64,000 bases of DNA from Micropterus salmoides (lineage: Eukaryota > Chordata > Actinopteri > Centrarchiformes > Centrarchidae), in the NCBI RefSeq assembly GCF_014851395.1, contig NW_024041150.1:992001-1056000 (forward strand), given 5' to 3'. The notes under the pieces are model-generated. The model saw only the letters and a list, made by a program, of their open reading frames with translations, did no database searches and was not told where the DNA came from. The translations under genes and the position numbers were made by a program. Below are positions 38,901 to 51,033 of the stretch, piece after piece. Within the stretch, counting starts at the first letter, position 1, and each line of letters starts with the position of its first letter.

Positions 38901-41900
38901 GGACCACATGTACAATTTAGCACAAGAGCTGACAGAGTGTGTCGGCCACCGTAGATTCCCTTGCGCGCTTGGAAAGGGAAGGTTGAGCGTTGCATTCATG
39001 AGGTGTTTGAATAATTAATCTTAAATCTTTATTGCAATAGGAGAAATGAACTGTATAGGGGGCATAAAGATAGATACTGTACTTTGATTCGTGCAAAATC
39101 TCGTATTGCATGTACATATTTTACAAACGTGATTTGTAATATGGTTATAAAGGTTAGTTTGCTTCCCATGTAAATTAAACAAAATGTCTGCATGCATTGT
39201 ATATATGCTCTGAAAATGCTAATCCAACACATCTTTGTAGCAGCATCCATGTTGAGCACATAAACGCACACTAAAGTCAGAAGAACAACTTCAGAACTCC
39301 GGAAATATGACCATCTGAGGAGTATGTGAATGCACCATGAGCTGCTGGTTGCAATTCGCAACCCTCACCACTAGATGCCACTAAAACTTGCACACTAAAC
39401 TAAATTAGTTACTCTCCCCTAACCAAATCATTGACCTTTAAAAATAAACATAGCCTGCACCTGTCTTGCACTGCAGCTCTGCATCACGATTTATTAGTCA
39501 CTTTTATTACATTTATTACTCATATTTATTATCACTAAATATTACTCTCAGATGGGTTATTGTTGGCATGAACTTCAGTGCACTCACCTGATATGAAAAC
39601 TTGTACGTTGCTACATTTGCTTGGTTATTAAAATGTGTCTAACTCTCTTCTCTTTGACTCAGTTGGATGGTTACATTGCGAGAACGTGGCCCTCTCAAAA
39701 GTCGGCCCTGGGCAGCGCTCTCGACCCATTGGCTGATAAGATTCTCATCAGTATTTTATATGTCAGTCTTACCTATGCTGAGCTTATACCAGGTATTGGA
39801 CTGTATTTCACATGACAGTTCCAGCAGTGATTACGCCATGTTACAAGATTATTTATCATGTTGTTTGTTCTGTTTTTAGCTCCACTGACGGCTCTAGTGA
39901 TTTCTAGAGACATCGGGTTGATAGCTGCTGTGTTCTGGGTCAGATACAAGACTGTGCCTCCACCGGTGAGAGACTTTAAATTTCACTCTAAACAAGCACA
40001 TTTGAACACTGAGCATATAATGTACAGTATTTGGTGCAAGACCTGCTAGAAGTAGAAAGTAATTTAAATGTAATCTGGCTTACAGTGGCTGCCAAATGAA
40101 TCTACTTTTACAATCTCTCCCTCTTTTTCCTCCAGGTGACTCTTAGTAAGTTTTTTAACCCCTGCTACACCACAGCACAGCTCAAGCCAACACTCTTCAG
40201 CAAGGTGACCCACACTAACACAAACCACCCACATACTCTCACTGTGTTCTGTACTGGGCTGGATAGTTAGCAATAAATGAGCCTTAAAACACAGCATTTA
40301 ATGAGTGTGTGTGTGATAATCTTATTATTGTATTTTCTGGCTCTTTACAACCTGTGCAATCACCAGATGCAGGAACTGATAACCTGGCACAGTGCATTAC
40401 AGAATCTGCACTAGAGCTGTAACAATTGATTATCGATTAATCGGTTTGAGTGGAAATTGTCTAATTTCAGCTTCTTAAATGTGAATATTTTGTGGTTTCT
40501 GCAGTCCCGCATGACAGTATTCTGAAAATCTTTGGGTTGTGGACAAAACAAGACATTTAAGGATGTCATCTTGGGCTTTGGGAACTGTGAATCAACATTT
40601 TACACCAATTTCTGACATTTTATAGACCATATAACTAATTCATAAATCGATAAAATAATCAATGAAAATGATCGTTAGCTGCAGCCCTTATTTGCACAAA
40701 ATTTTACTGTCATTTTTACTTATGAAGAGTTGATGTTTATGGAGGTAGCAGATTACAATTAAAATCCAAACAACGTTATTGCAGAATTTTCAAAGAGCAA
40801 TGTCATAATCAAACCAAAGTTACAGTTTCATCACTCCCACCTAACTGATTATTGCTGTCTCCTTGACATAAAAGTCATCCCTTTAAAGTTTTAATACCCG
40901 AGTCCACGATACCTGGAATGCCAAACTCTGTAGCATGAATGCAGAAATCTGTTGTGCAAAATCTGACACATTAAAATTCATCGTCAAAATGTTCCTTTAT
41001 GGCTCCACCACAAATCCTGCATAATTTATGTTAATACATTTGATTATGTATAGAATACATTGCTGAAAGAAATGGTGGCTGGCAGGAGAAGTTTTTCTTT
41101 TAAGCTGCCAGAAAGTGTTGTTTTGTTCTTGGACCCAGCCACAACTCTTGTCACATGCGCAAAAACAAGTTGTCCCAAAAAATAATGAGCTAAGCTTTAT
41201 ATGTTAGAGAAGCAGGTGAAAGGTTTGTGTGCCTTTTTGTTTTATTTTTTAATAATGTTTTTATTTTGACGTGTGTGTTGTCTTTTGTTTTTTTCCTCAG
41301 TTGAACACAGCCATCCAGCTCTTTCTGGTTGCAGCTTCTCTGGCTGCTCCAGTCTTCCACTATACAGACAGTGTCCCGCTGCAGTGCTTATGGTAAACCA
41401 TACACTATATCACATGTATACAAACACAGGTCGCACACATTTGACTTTAATTTCCATAATGTCCTTTTCAGTGGAGTGGTTACAACAGAAAATGTTTATT
41501 GTGCAAAGGGGTTTTGAGTATAAATGGTTTAATCTCAGTCAAGCACATAAATTGGGGTTAAGTGCACTGACTCATTTCAATCCACAGCTCCTAGTGAGTT
41601 GGAGTAGAGATCCTACTCAGGACAAATATTTTATTGTGTCACAGTAACCTACATTTTTATACAAATTCAGCACTGTTAGAACTAATCTTCACAACAACAG
41701 GCATCTCTGTTGCTTGTAAAACAGGAGCGCAAATGTTTGATTGTAATAATTTTTCAGTGGTTGATTTTAAAACACATTTTGTAAATGTATTAATTACATT
41801 TCTATTTAAATGGTTCAGTTTTTAAAAAAAAGGTAAATTCATCATAAAATGTACCAATAAATACTACTTTCTTATTTTCTTTAATGCTGGATAAATGAAA

Positions 41901-42297
41901 TAAAATTAAAAAATTAAATTATAAAATTTCCCTTTTCTTCATTTAATAGCATGCATTGCCTCTCCCGCCATGTTTTTTCTTGGCACTACCATTGGGGGGT
42001 GCAAATTCACACATTTTCCCAATTTCATTGCAGAATTTATTATTATATTTAACAATTTATTAATTCCTCACATAACACAATAATTATCTGGTAAGATGAG
42101 GAAAACTATGCTTTTTAAAATAAATAAATTTGACCAATCAGATGGCTCGAATGAATCTGTTGTTTGAATTACAGTATATGTGATGTGTTGTATTACATTG
42201 CAGGTATGTAACAGCGATGACCACGGCAGCGTCGGGCTATAGCTACTGGCACTACGGCCGCAAGACTGTCCGGGTGCTAAACAACAAATCACAATGA
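35482..42297 (+). CDS. crls1: CRLS1, mitochondrial cardiolipin synthase (7 exons)
   Basis: Makes cardiolipin from CDP-diacylglycerol and phosphatidylglycerol in the mitochondrial inner membrane. Exons: 35482-35925, 36814-36951, 39663-39792, 39880-39965, 40136-40204, 41301-41392, 42204-42297; all GT-AG and in phase, giving 350 residues (human 301). The CDP-alcohol phosphotransferase signature is complete across exons 2-3: D193-x2-D196-G-x2-A-R, then G211-x3-D215-x3-D219. Nearby conserved text includes ENPWTIPN (exon 2), ALDPLADKILISILYVSLTY (exon 3) and HYGRKTV near the C-terminus. Exon 2, exon 4 and exons 6-7 hold hydrophobic segments fitting a multi-pass membrane protein. Residues 1-148 are Arg-rich, acid-poor at the start and poorly conserved, fitting a mitochondrial presequence. 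The start is the first in-frame ATG of a triple ATG. Intron 2 (2.7 kb) is full of transposon remnants. Confidence 0.95.
37630..37830. repeat. possible hAT-like repeat in crls1 intron 2
   Basis: AGGGATGATTACAAAACCCAAGGTTCGGATCATACCG and the following CGGATCACC-rich text resemble a non-autonomous element I recall from fish genomes. The ends are not defined. Confidence 0.3.
38053..39402 (+). mobile_element. non-autonomous DNA element, copy A (crls1 intron 2)
   Basis: Outer ends read TTAAAGGTTTAGTGT (from about 38055) and ACACTAAAC (39391-39401), inverted relative to each other. Diagnostic text: AGGATCTATTGACAGAAATG (about 38081), GTCGGCCACCGTAG (about 38941) and CACTAGATGCCACTAAAAC (about 39368). 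Copy B, in the opposite orientation, is at 47045-48121. Copy A carries secondary insertions (38108-38350 and perhaps 38460-38880). No transposase is seen. Confidence 0.7.
38108..38350. mobile_element. nested insertion inside element copy A
   Basis: Copy B runs continuously through the matching point (GCAATATAATATACATAAC when read in the same direction), whereas copy A is split by about 240 bases starting TAGGGCTGACCCC and ending GGGGGACAGCC, with internal GTCGA/TTCGAC words. The ends form a short inverted pair (GGGCTG.CCCC and GGGG.CAGCC). This is a MITE-like secondary insertion. Confidence 0.6.
40413..40690. repeat. hAT-like non-autonomous repeat in crls1 intron 5
   Basis: Ends AGAGCTGTAACAATTGATTA and GATCGTTAGCTGCAGCCCT form imperfect inverted termini. 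The interior has TTGTGGACAAAACAAGACAT and TTCTGACATTTTATAGACCA, text I recognise from a very abundant teleost repeat. It is the best-preserved copy in the window. Confidence 0.65.
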
Positions 42298-42775
42298 CAA
42301 CCACACCAGGAAGCACCAAAAGGGCAGAACAAAAGCAGCGAACAGCCGCCGTAGAGATGCTGAACAGCCGTGGCAAAAGTGGACAGACAGATGGATGATC
42401 GCCAGGAGCTTTGAAATCAAGTAGCTGTGACAAACTATTTATGAGTTGCCAAGGCAATGACACACGGAAACCAACCGAGGCCGCAGATGGTTTACTGCAA
42501 CACTACAGAAAGGCCTAACAGCAGCTCTGCCTCTGGACTGGCTGTGTGTCTAGAGACACATGCACACAAATAGAAACGGCAAACACAAATATAGACCATC
42601 CTCCCGCTGACACAAACACAGATATATACTCAAACATATACGTTAAGTGGTCTGATAAGAGCTTGTATTTTTTTCTTTAAATCAACAGGTGGCAAAGTCA
42701 GCCCAGTCAATGTCACACAATTGTCAGTTTTGTAAATCAATGATTTATGATTAAAAAAAAAAAAAAAAAAGGGCT
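42298..42775 (+). terminator. crls1: crls1 3' UTR with candidate poly(A) signal
   Basis: No coding sequence follows the stop. ATTAAA at 42750-42755 runs into an A-tract to 42770. Another ATTAAA lies near 42828 and AATAAA near 44315. The A-tract is genomic, so the true cleavage site is uncertain. Confidence 0.4.
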
Positions 42776-42993
42776 TTGGTTTGTCTCTGTGTGTGAGAGA
42801 GAGACTGTGTGAATGAAAAGAAAAATATTAAATCTTATGAGACACAAATCTGACAGTTTATCCACTGGAAATTAGGATTGAAGAATGGGTATAAAAATGT
42901 GATGACATGCTGCCAGTGTTGCATCAGGACCAGCACGCCCTGTTGGTCCTGATCCATGTGGTGGAATGTTGCAAATTATAGTCCTTATTCACT

Positions 42994-43130
42994 AGAGCTA
43001 AAACAATTATTCTATTCATTGATTAATCTATCAACATTGCCCCTTTGTGTTTTATATCACTGTAAATATTTAATATATTTGCGTAAATGGCAGATTAATC
43101 AATAGAGAAAGTAATTATTGGTTGTAGCCT
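42994..43130. repeat. short copy of the hAT-like repeat
   Basis: AGAGCTAAAACAATTATTCT to ATTGGTTGTAGCCT, with GATTAATC words at both ends; an internally deleted relative of 40413-40690. Confidence 0.5.
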
Positions 43131-44930
43131 TTTGATTGAGTCATCTGGGATTTTTATTTCTTTTTGGTTAATCATAAAAAAGGCCCATCACAAGTTGACC
43201 ATGCCAGTTCCCCTTCCTTTAGAGTGAAAGATCTTTAAGGCTAAATCTGGCACATTTGCATTGATCAATATCGCCCAGTATAGATGAAGAGGCCTCCTAA
43301 AATTGCTTATTTAGTTACACAAACAGTCAAACGTCTTAAGATATTCCATATAAAATAATATAAAACAGACAAAATCAGCCAAACATCACATTTGAGCTAG
43401 CTCGCCAGCTCTATCCTGTGAATGTTTAACATGTTCGTATGACTTTATACGAGTTGTCAGTTTTCTCTAATTGTTTCAGCACTGCAGTATATGTCTCTTA
43501 CTCAGTTGCAGCACTTGAATCTGAATGGTTTGCTTACTTCCCTGCTCACTGCTGTGTATTAAAATAACCACACATGCTGCAGTGCTCCTTTCAAGTCCTA
43601 GTCTCAGGATCAATAAGCCAGAGGTTTATCCAGCTACTACTAGACCTTTTTCACTGAACTCCTCAGGCGGGTTGTATCCGACACTGCTGCTTATTTTCCC
43701 TTCAAAAAACTTTTTGAACTCCTCCACATGTTTCCCAGCAATTTTCTGCACCACTTGGGTAATGCTGTTTAATTAGCGCTTGTATGCCGATGACTGCCAC
43801 GCTTGTGCGAACTGTTTTCGTAGCCTTGTGTGGGATGTCTGCTCATTATCTCTTCACTGAATAATTGAATAGAGTCTTATTCTAAAATGAGATATCCATC
43901 ACTAGGAACAAATTGATCGCTATGCTCATTAAGTGACTAAAAAGAAGTTCTGGTGTCTTTTTTTTCTTCAGAGAATAGTAACTTAAGTCAATATTGGAAG
44001 TGTTTAATTTGAAAGTACTTGATGATGATGAAGTGTTTGGTATTAATTAGTTGTGCCTCAGATGAAAGCTTAAAAAAAAAAAAAAATCAAACTGTTTTTT
44101 TCTTTTCAAGCTCTCATCGATGAACATTTAAATTTGCCAGGCTGCATGTCATCATGATTGACAGCTTTTTATTTATATAGTTTTCATTAAGTCAGGAACG
44201 CTATTTGATTAGTCTAAAAGATTGAAGATTGATGTATGAATTGAAGCTGGAAAATATCTGATTTATTTTTGATAAAGACTCTGTCGTCTTTGTTTTAGGA
44301 GTTTTTACTTGAAATAAAATTTAAAACTTTTAAGTGGTTAAAAAAAAAAAAAGCCACTGAGCAAAATCCATGCAAAGTTAATGTGTGACTTCATGGTTTT
44401 TGTAATTATCTGGCCACATTGGAAAGTCATTCCTCAGAGAGCCTCGCATATGCTGAAATCATATTAAGCTATTAGAATTATGTATCCATTAGCCTAACAC
44501 TGCTCTGTTGATGTAAATGTTCTTTTCCGGTCGTATTCAAAAAATAATGTTTGCCCTCATCTCAGGAAATGACTCCCACTCGCCTTTTGAAATTGGAGTA
44601 GATTGAATGTAAAATGAAAGGATTATTTATCTGCTGGTGCAAAGCTGTTGTTTCGAGTCAGTAGAATAAGACACAGGTCAGACCATCATTACAGGGCGTC
44701 CTATCAGACAACACTACATTTCAGTGTTACTCATATGCAGCATTTAAATTACAAAAGAAAAGAAATACAATGAAGTAAAATGCAGCTTAATTGTGATTTG
44801 ATTAAATATGCGTGATGGAGAATAGTCAAACCTGCCATGTTTATTTAAAATATCAATTAAATGAAGTCCAGTTTTTGTCTAGTAAAATAATAAAATGCTT
44901 CTGATGACTGCAGCAGCAATAAAACAAAAA
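43131..44930. other. intergenic stretch, possible non-coding elements
   Basis: No gene is supported. A-runs occur at 44072-44085 and 44340-44352. The part at about 44400-44860 is repeat-free and mixed in composition, so it could be conserved non-coding DNA between crls1 and plcb1. Confidence 0.35.
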
Positions 44931-44934
44931 CTGA

Positions 44935-45180
44935 TGTGGACACCTGTAGTGTCGCACCACGAGACTGCAAAGCAGCTTTTTCCCCCCAAGCTATCAGACT
45001 TTTAAACTCAAATTCATCCTCACCACTGCTCCACTGAATATAGTTTATTTCTGTTTACCATTTCTATGATTGCTTTTGTATTACTGTATGTTGTAGTTAC
45101 AACCTTTACAACCTGTTGTAATTTCACAAACAAACCTACCTTGTACTTGTATTTAATCTCGTCAGGTACTGCTAAAGTAT
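44935..45180 (+). mobile_element. LINE ORF2 C-terminal remnant
   Basis: Translation of 44950-45025 gives FSPQAIRLLNSNSS preceded, with a small frame change, by RTT-like text. The pattern S.F.P.AIRLLN is typical of the end of L2/Rex-like LINE proteins in fish. It is followed by AT-rich 3' UTR-like sequence. Very short and decayed. Confidence 0.45.
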
Positions 45181-47040
45181 CAGAACTCTGCAGCAAAACC
45201 TGAATTCAGTCTTGTTCCTTCATGGGGCCCGTTCACCCTGCTATGAGCATATTAAGGAAGCCACTGTAAGGCCTTTCTCAACCACTACATGGAAGAACCA
45301 GATAGATACTGTTAAGGTATAGTAGAGGCCGTGTTCACCCTCATTACTGTTTTCACTGTGGAGGAGGGAGATCCTGTAAGGGAAATCATATCAGGGCATT
45401 AAATTGTGTAATGCTGTATATTAGATTAAATATTTTGGAAATTGGATTTAGTCATATTCCATTAGGTTTGAGGTTTCTGTCTGATCATAGCTGCGTGAAG
45501 TGTCTATAAAACTTGATAAGCAATTAAAGCACATTAAGCATCAACGTTTTGAACACAAGACCGATTGACAGATTGTTTGCAACAGCAACGAACAACAACT
45601 AATTCTTAGTCATTAATGATGAAGCACACACAGTGATATTTTTAGAATTTATAAATAAAAATTTTTGTGACTAACTAACTAATAATCCAGTTTGTCTCAA
45701 TGCGTTTTCTGTTAGATCCAAAAGCTGTTCAGAGACTATTTCCACCATGACAGGAATATTGTTTATTTGTAAGTGAAATACAGAATCCCAGCCTGTTTTG
45801 AAAATGTTTATGTGCAAAATATAGTTTACTGGCAATTTCAAAGTAACAGTTGTGCTGTCAATCAATGTTGCATAACATGCTTTGTTGACTTACTGAAAAG
45901 ATGCAGGCAAATTTGATCACTTCACCACAAAAGAGACTTTAGAAAGAAATCAGGAGACGGTGGAAATTATGTTAATTTGGCCCTGCTTTCAAAACAGTTT
46001 TGCAGAGAGAATTTATTATTACTTGTTTTTTAATGTGTTTATTTTATACATTTCCTTACTCATTCGTTAAACGCTGATCGTGTGTTTGTATTGTGTAACA
46101 TACTTGTGCTTCCATTTTCAACTAGACAGAGATCTTAGACCGTAGATCTCCAGGGACCATCTTTGTTTTGAGAACATGAGTCTTGGTTTCAAAGCGGCAG
46201 CAAGAACCAGTAAGAGTAAAACAGTGATACAGATGATTTAGTGATGGAGGCGAGAGCAGCCAAATTTGGCTCCACACTTCACAGCCCGGCTCTCTAGAAC
46301 CCACAGACAGGCTGAATCACACTAACAAGGACAAACTTTGGATCTGTGTGCTTATGTCAGCACGGCCCTCCAGCTACCGTTCACTGCCGCAGTCAATCCT
46401 GCATCAAGTGAGAGAATCCCGTCTCCAATAGAGCTAAAGAAAGCTTAGCTCTGCTCAATAGGATTGATTCTTTGTTATCCAATTTATTTTACTGAGCAGG
46501 AAATAAGATTCATTTGACACGGAGAAGGTAAATGCCAAAACCAGCAGAAATATTTTGCTGTTGTACATTAAGCTTAGCCAAAGGCCAATCAGGTAGAAAG
46601 CTTTAGATATGCTCCCGCTCTATTATTTATACCTTTTTCTCTGCTTACAACTCAGAAAGCTGACACTGCGTTGTCCCACTTTACCTGAACCAGTCTGATA
46701 TTTCTCTGTTTTCTCTTCTGCTAAGAAATTGTCTTTATCGTTCATCATCTTACCTGTCAAATGACTTCTGACCATGGTTTTGAAGTGGCTAACAGTGTGT
46801 GGGATTTCTGGTTCCTTTTCACTTGACAATAGTTTTTGGTCCTACACACCAGTAAACAAGCACAGTTTTTGTTTCAGCCAGAATTTAAAACCATTCCTTT
46901 CTGGGCAACATCAGTCCATTTCAGTCCAGGCTCCGGTTCATCAGAGACACTGTCAAAAATGTTATCCATCTCCAGTCCAATGAAATTGTCGAAAATCTTG
47001 TTTTACACCAAAAACATCCAGCCCGACAATGGATGTTGCC
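45181..47040. other. intergenic stretch
   Basis: No gene is supported. The segment at about 46370-46640 is repeat-free with CCAATTTATTTTACTGAG-like text and may be a conserved non-coding element. Confidence 0.35.
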
Positions 47041-47044
47041 ATCC

Positions 47045-48121
47045 CTAGAGTGTAAGTTTTAGTGGCATCTAGTGGTGAGGGTTGAGAAATGCAACCAGCA
47101 GCTCACGGTACATTCACATGCACCTCAGATGGTCCCATTTTCTGAGTCGTGAAGTCGTTCTTCTGATTCCTGTGTGTGTTCATGTGCTCTTAATTTGGAA
47201 TGTGGAATCAACATGGACGCTGCTGTTGGACTAGCACTATCAGAGCATATAAACAACACACAGACATGTAGTTCACTCTACATGGAAAGCAAACTAACCG
47301 TTATAATCATATTACAAATGACATGTTTGCAAAATACACTGAACAAAATTATAAACGCAACACGCCCCTATTCATCATGAGCTGAACTCAAAGATCTAAG
47401 ACTTTCTCTATGTACACAAAAGGCGTATTTCTAGTGAGCACTTCTTTGCCGAGATAATCCATCCACCTCACAGGTGTGACATATCAAGATGCTGATCAGA
47501 CAGCATGGGTATTGCACAGGTGTGCCTTACAGATTTTGACAGATTTGTGAACAATATTTGAGAGAAATAGGCCTTTTGTCTACATAGAGAAAGTCTTAGA
47601 TCTTTGAGTTCAGCTCATCATGAATGGGGGCAAAATCAAAAGTGTTGCATTTATAATTTTGTTCAGTGTATGTTTATGTGATTTTGCACGAATCAGAGTT
47701 CTGTATACTTCTTTATGTCCCATGTACCCTTTATTTCTAGTTTTGAAATTAAAGATTTAAGGAGGAAAAAAAAGATTTGGATTATTCCGACACCACTTGA
47801 ATGCACTGCTCACCCCTCCCTTTCCAAATGCGCAGCAGAAGCTACGGTGGCCGACAGACTCTGTTGGCTCTAAATTATACGTGGTCCTCCATTAGTCCAA
47901 ATTTCTCTTACTTCTAATAAACCAGTTGACCACGACTACTACTACTAACGGTACTTGTTGTTTGGGCTACTGTAGAAACAGGGTGGCGCAACATTTCTAA
48001 GGTAATAAAACATATCAGTTTATTATGTAAGGTCATTTTACACCACTGAAAACATAGTTATGTATATTATATTGCATTTCTGTCAATAGATCCTCCTAAA
48101 TATTACACACAGAACCTTTAA
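47045..48121 (-). mobile_element. non-autonomous DNA element, copy B (inverted partner of copy A)
   Basis: Begins GTGTAAGTTTTAGTGGCATC (47050) and ends near AGAACCTTTAA (48121), the reverse complement of copy A in crls1 intron 2. Shared words include CTACGGTGGCCGAC (about 47842), ACGTGGTCCTCC (about 47880) and CATTTCTGTCAATAGATCCT (about 48077). It is interrupted by a 336-base Tc1-type MITE at 47335-47670. Confidence 0.7.
47335..47670. mobile_element. Tc1/mariner-type MITE with TA target duplication
   Basis: Long inverted arms start CACTGAACAAAATTATAAAC (47337) and end TTATAATTTTGTTCAGTG (47668), each about 90-100 bases, including ATGAGCTGAACTCAAAGATC and its complement. TA flanks both sides. 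The interior is a remnant of the longer terminal repeats; no transposase is left. The related copy A keeps the uninterrupted site with a single TA at 39117-39118, which confirms the insertion boundaries. Confidence 0.9.
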
Positions 48122-48680
48122 CCCCAAGAGGTAAACAGTCATGCAGATAGTTTTGGTTTTATTTGATCAGATTTGGAGATTTTTTTTTTTCTGCCTCCAC
48201 CCAATGTGGCGTTGAATACAGTTTAATTTGTGGTGCTCACAGCATTGACCAGTTACATTTACAAAACTCAGTAGCAGCAATGTGTCTTTTCAGAGACTGC
48301 GTCCACCCCTTACTCTGTATATTCAACAATACATCTCAGGAAATTCAGAGGGGCTTTTTTGGGAGAACACTGCAATTAAAAGAAGGCTTTGGAAAGGCTC
48401 TTATCAGAGGTGTGAGGGAAGCGTTGCTGCTGCCACAACATCCGGGTGCACTTGACATGTCTGTGGCTACAACAAGTAAACATGTAGGAATTTTCCAGTT
48501 GCTACACAGCTCTGTGGGATCGCTGCCTTTTAAATGTGTGTGCAGGCAGCTCCGGGGTGTGACTGAACACGTCGTAGGCACAGAGACTCTCTGAGCTGCC
48601 AGAGGTTCTGAGCCAAACTTCACTTCAAACTTGACTGGTTATGAAACCCACTGAATCAGAGTCCTTAAAGTCCTTACAGC
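48122..48680. other. intergenic stretch with an unassigned open frame
   Basis: A 143-codon + strand frame (48163-48594) is present, but I recognise no domain, codon bias or splice context. Low-complexity T-runs lie at its start. I do not call it a gene. Confidence 0.35.
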
Positions 48681-48684
48681 AGGC

Positions 48685-48686
<2 letters not shown>

Positions 48687-48714
<28 letters not shown>
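48687..48714. repeat. (CA)n microsatellite
   Basis: About 14 uninterrupted CA units followed by looser CACA-rich text to about 48800. Confidence 0.9.
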
Positions 48715-48718
<4 letters not shown>

Positions 48719-48800
48719 GCACCAATACATATCCATATGGATACTATAGCCATACGCACACACACAAACACTCACACGCTCACACACATGCACACTTACG

Positions 48801-49950
48801 TCTTTGCTGGTCCTGAAATAGCTCTCAGCCTCCCACTCTCCCTTATATAAGCTCCTACCACAGAGATCTGCTGGTGAAGACTGGGGTGTGTGCAAGTGTG
48901 TGTTAGTGCATGTGCCTGTTTATGTGTGTGCACGTGTGCGCCTCTGTCTGTGCGAATGCCAATGTGTGGGCAGTAGGAGTGTCTTGAATTTTGTGTGTTA
49001 AGTATGTGTGGAAACATTTGTATGTGTTTCTGTCAGTGGGCTTCAGCTGGTAATGCAGTGTGCGGCGAAATAGAAAATAATTTCTTGAAGGAGAAATGTC
49101 TATTTTTGTAGTTTTGGCCGTCGGCTTATATGATGCCTCTGAGATTTTGTGACATCACAGTGCAGTCTGTCAGGGCAAGCAACACATGCAGTCAGACAGT
49201 GGGATAAGTTATAAACAACCCCTGTTTTGACAGTTATCTGAACCAATCTTCAAAGGAAAGGTTCATATTGTCCATTACATTTAAAAACTCAGCTACGGCA
49301 AGTTCCACAGGTCACAATCACAGTGATTTTAAATAAATGATATACGGTAGGGCTCTTGATTTTCTACATTTGTTCAAATTATTTCAGCTTATTTGTTTTT
49401 ATTGTAAAAAAAATAAATAAAAATTACTACTATTACTACTAAAAAAATACTATTTGTAGTACAACCAGTCTGCAGTTTACCTGTTCCATAGAGGGACACT
49501 GGTGCATACACACCTCTCCTTTGCATTTTATCCCCATTTTTCCCATTGTATTACCAGAAACATATTTTGAGCTGTCTTTGTTGCAGACACACCTTGTTTA
49601 TTGTAAGCCATTAAAAACAGTGCCTTCTTGTAGAGAGCAAAGCAACAAGTGTTGCGGGGATATCAATCCCTTTCAGTAAATTAATTTTTTTCTGTTAAAG
49701 CTGACAAAAACTGAAAAGAATGATCTTTAATTATATTATAAAACTGGGAATTCATTTACTGCACCTGTTTTGTCTAAAAGCTCTTGTTGCTCATCCTAAT
49801 AGAGATAAGAGGTTGCAATCGCCATATTAACTTAGGAATGTAAAAATTCATAGGAGGAATCTCTGCCATAAACCGGCAGTACTTAACTACTTACCCATTG
49901 GTGGTAGTGTATGTTTTTATTGGACTTTCTGTGTGCAAATTCAGCTGGAA
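48801..49950. other. intergenic stretch
   Basis: GT-rich from 48885 to 49030, otherwise AT-rich. No gene or nameable repeat. Confidence 0.4.
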
Positions 49951-49954
49951 ATCC

Positions 49955-50110
49955 TGAACTGAATCTTTCTGAGACAAAACCTCCCGCCCCTGCTGTGGGA
50001 GCTCCTCAATGCCTCCGTCTCATCTCACTGAGGTGCAACACAGAGCACCTTAACAGCTCTTTTGTGCTGACAGCCGTAAAACTGTTCAACGCCTCCCCAG
50101 AGGTTACTGA
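49955..50110 (+). mobile_element. LINE ORF2 C-terminal remnant
   Basis: The open frame contains RCNTEHLNSSFVLTAVKLFN, which fits the R..T.R...SF.P.A...LN signature that closes many fish LINE proteins. Upstream and downstream parts of the LINE are missing. It is a short dead fragment. Confidence 0.45.
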
Positions 50111-50787
50111 AGCAAAGCGCCTGCTGTGTTTATGTGAACAATACTGTATTGTTATCTGGACTAAATCGCATTTTTATTTGGATTCTGTAAAATCTGTTTA
50201 AAATTTGTCCTTAATTATGATCTGATGATGATACTGTAGATGTAAAGACAACGCTCATGTACATCATCTTTTGGTGCAGTGCCAAGTTTGCAACAGTTTT
50301 AATTATTTTGGATATTTGCCAGTACATTTGGCTCTGGCACTGATTGGCACGGACTAACAGTATCAGGTTCGAACTCACAGTGTCATGGCAACATGAGTCT
50401 CTGCACATGTGTTTTTGTGCATTAAAATGTGTGCGTAGGAGTCTGCAGGCTGGTAAAGCGAGCCTCCAAAGAGTGTATGTCAAAAATGTGATATATTATA
50501 TTTGTGTGTAAGGCAGTGTGTAGGATACGGGGTCAACCAATGACATTGGCAGGATGCTGTATGTTCTTGTGTCTTATACACTGTACATGTGGAAATCAAT
50601 ATTTTCCTGCATGCCAAGCAAGTAGGCATGTGTGTTAAGGCAAACAGCTATGTGGTTGGTTAGCAGTGTTTGTGTCGTAATGCAAAAACACTAATGGCAC
50701 TTAAAGATGCTTTAATCAATCACAAAAGCGGATTGGAAGAAAAAGAAAAGTAATTTTTGTTAGTATTGTTTGTATTTTTAGTAATTT

Positions 50788-51033
50788 AATAAAAATCATT
50801 TAAAATATTAATCCAGCAAAATCAACAAACATTTTCTGTGTTTTTCTCTGTTTTATATCGCTGTGAAATTAATTTGATATTTTTGGCGCTTGGATTTGGT
50901 CGAACAGAACAAGCAACGTGAAGACGTTAGCTTTGGGCTCTGGGAAGTTGTAATGACAATTTTTCACAATTTTATGACATTTTATTGACACACTGATGGT
51001 CCAGTTAATAAAAAGATCATCAGAGAGTATGTC
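50788..51033. repeat. degraded copy of the hAT-like repeat
   Basis: GCTTTGGGCTCTGGGAA, TTTTATGACATTTTATTGACA and CAGTTAATAAAAAGATCAT match the order of words in the copy at 40413-40690. Confidence 0.5.

Noticed and set aside
42752..42770. A-run after crls1 as evidence of a processed pseudogene
   Set aside because: crls1 has introns and the run follows an ATTAAA in the gene's own 3' region; it is simply a genomic A-tract.
48163..48594. 143-codon open frame between crls1 and plcb1
   Set aside because: No recognisable domain, no splice or promoter context, starts in a T-run, and an antisense frame of 92 codons overlaps. Length is within chance for a 64 kb window.
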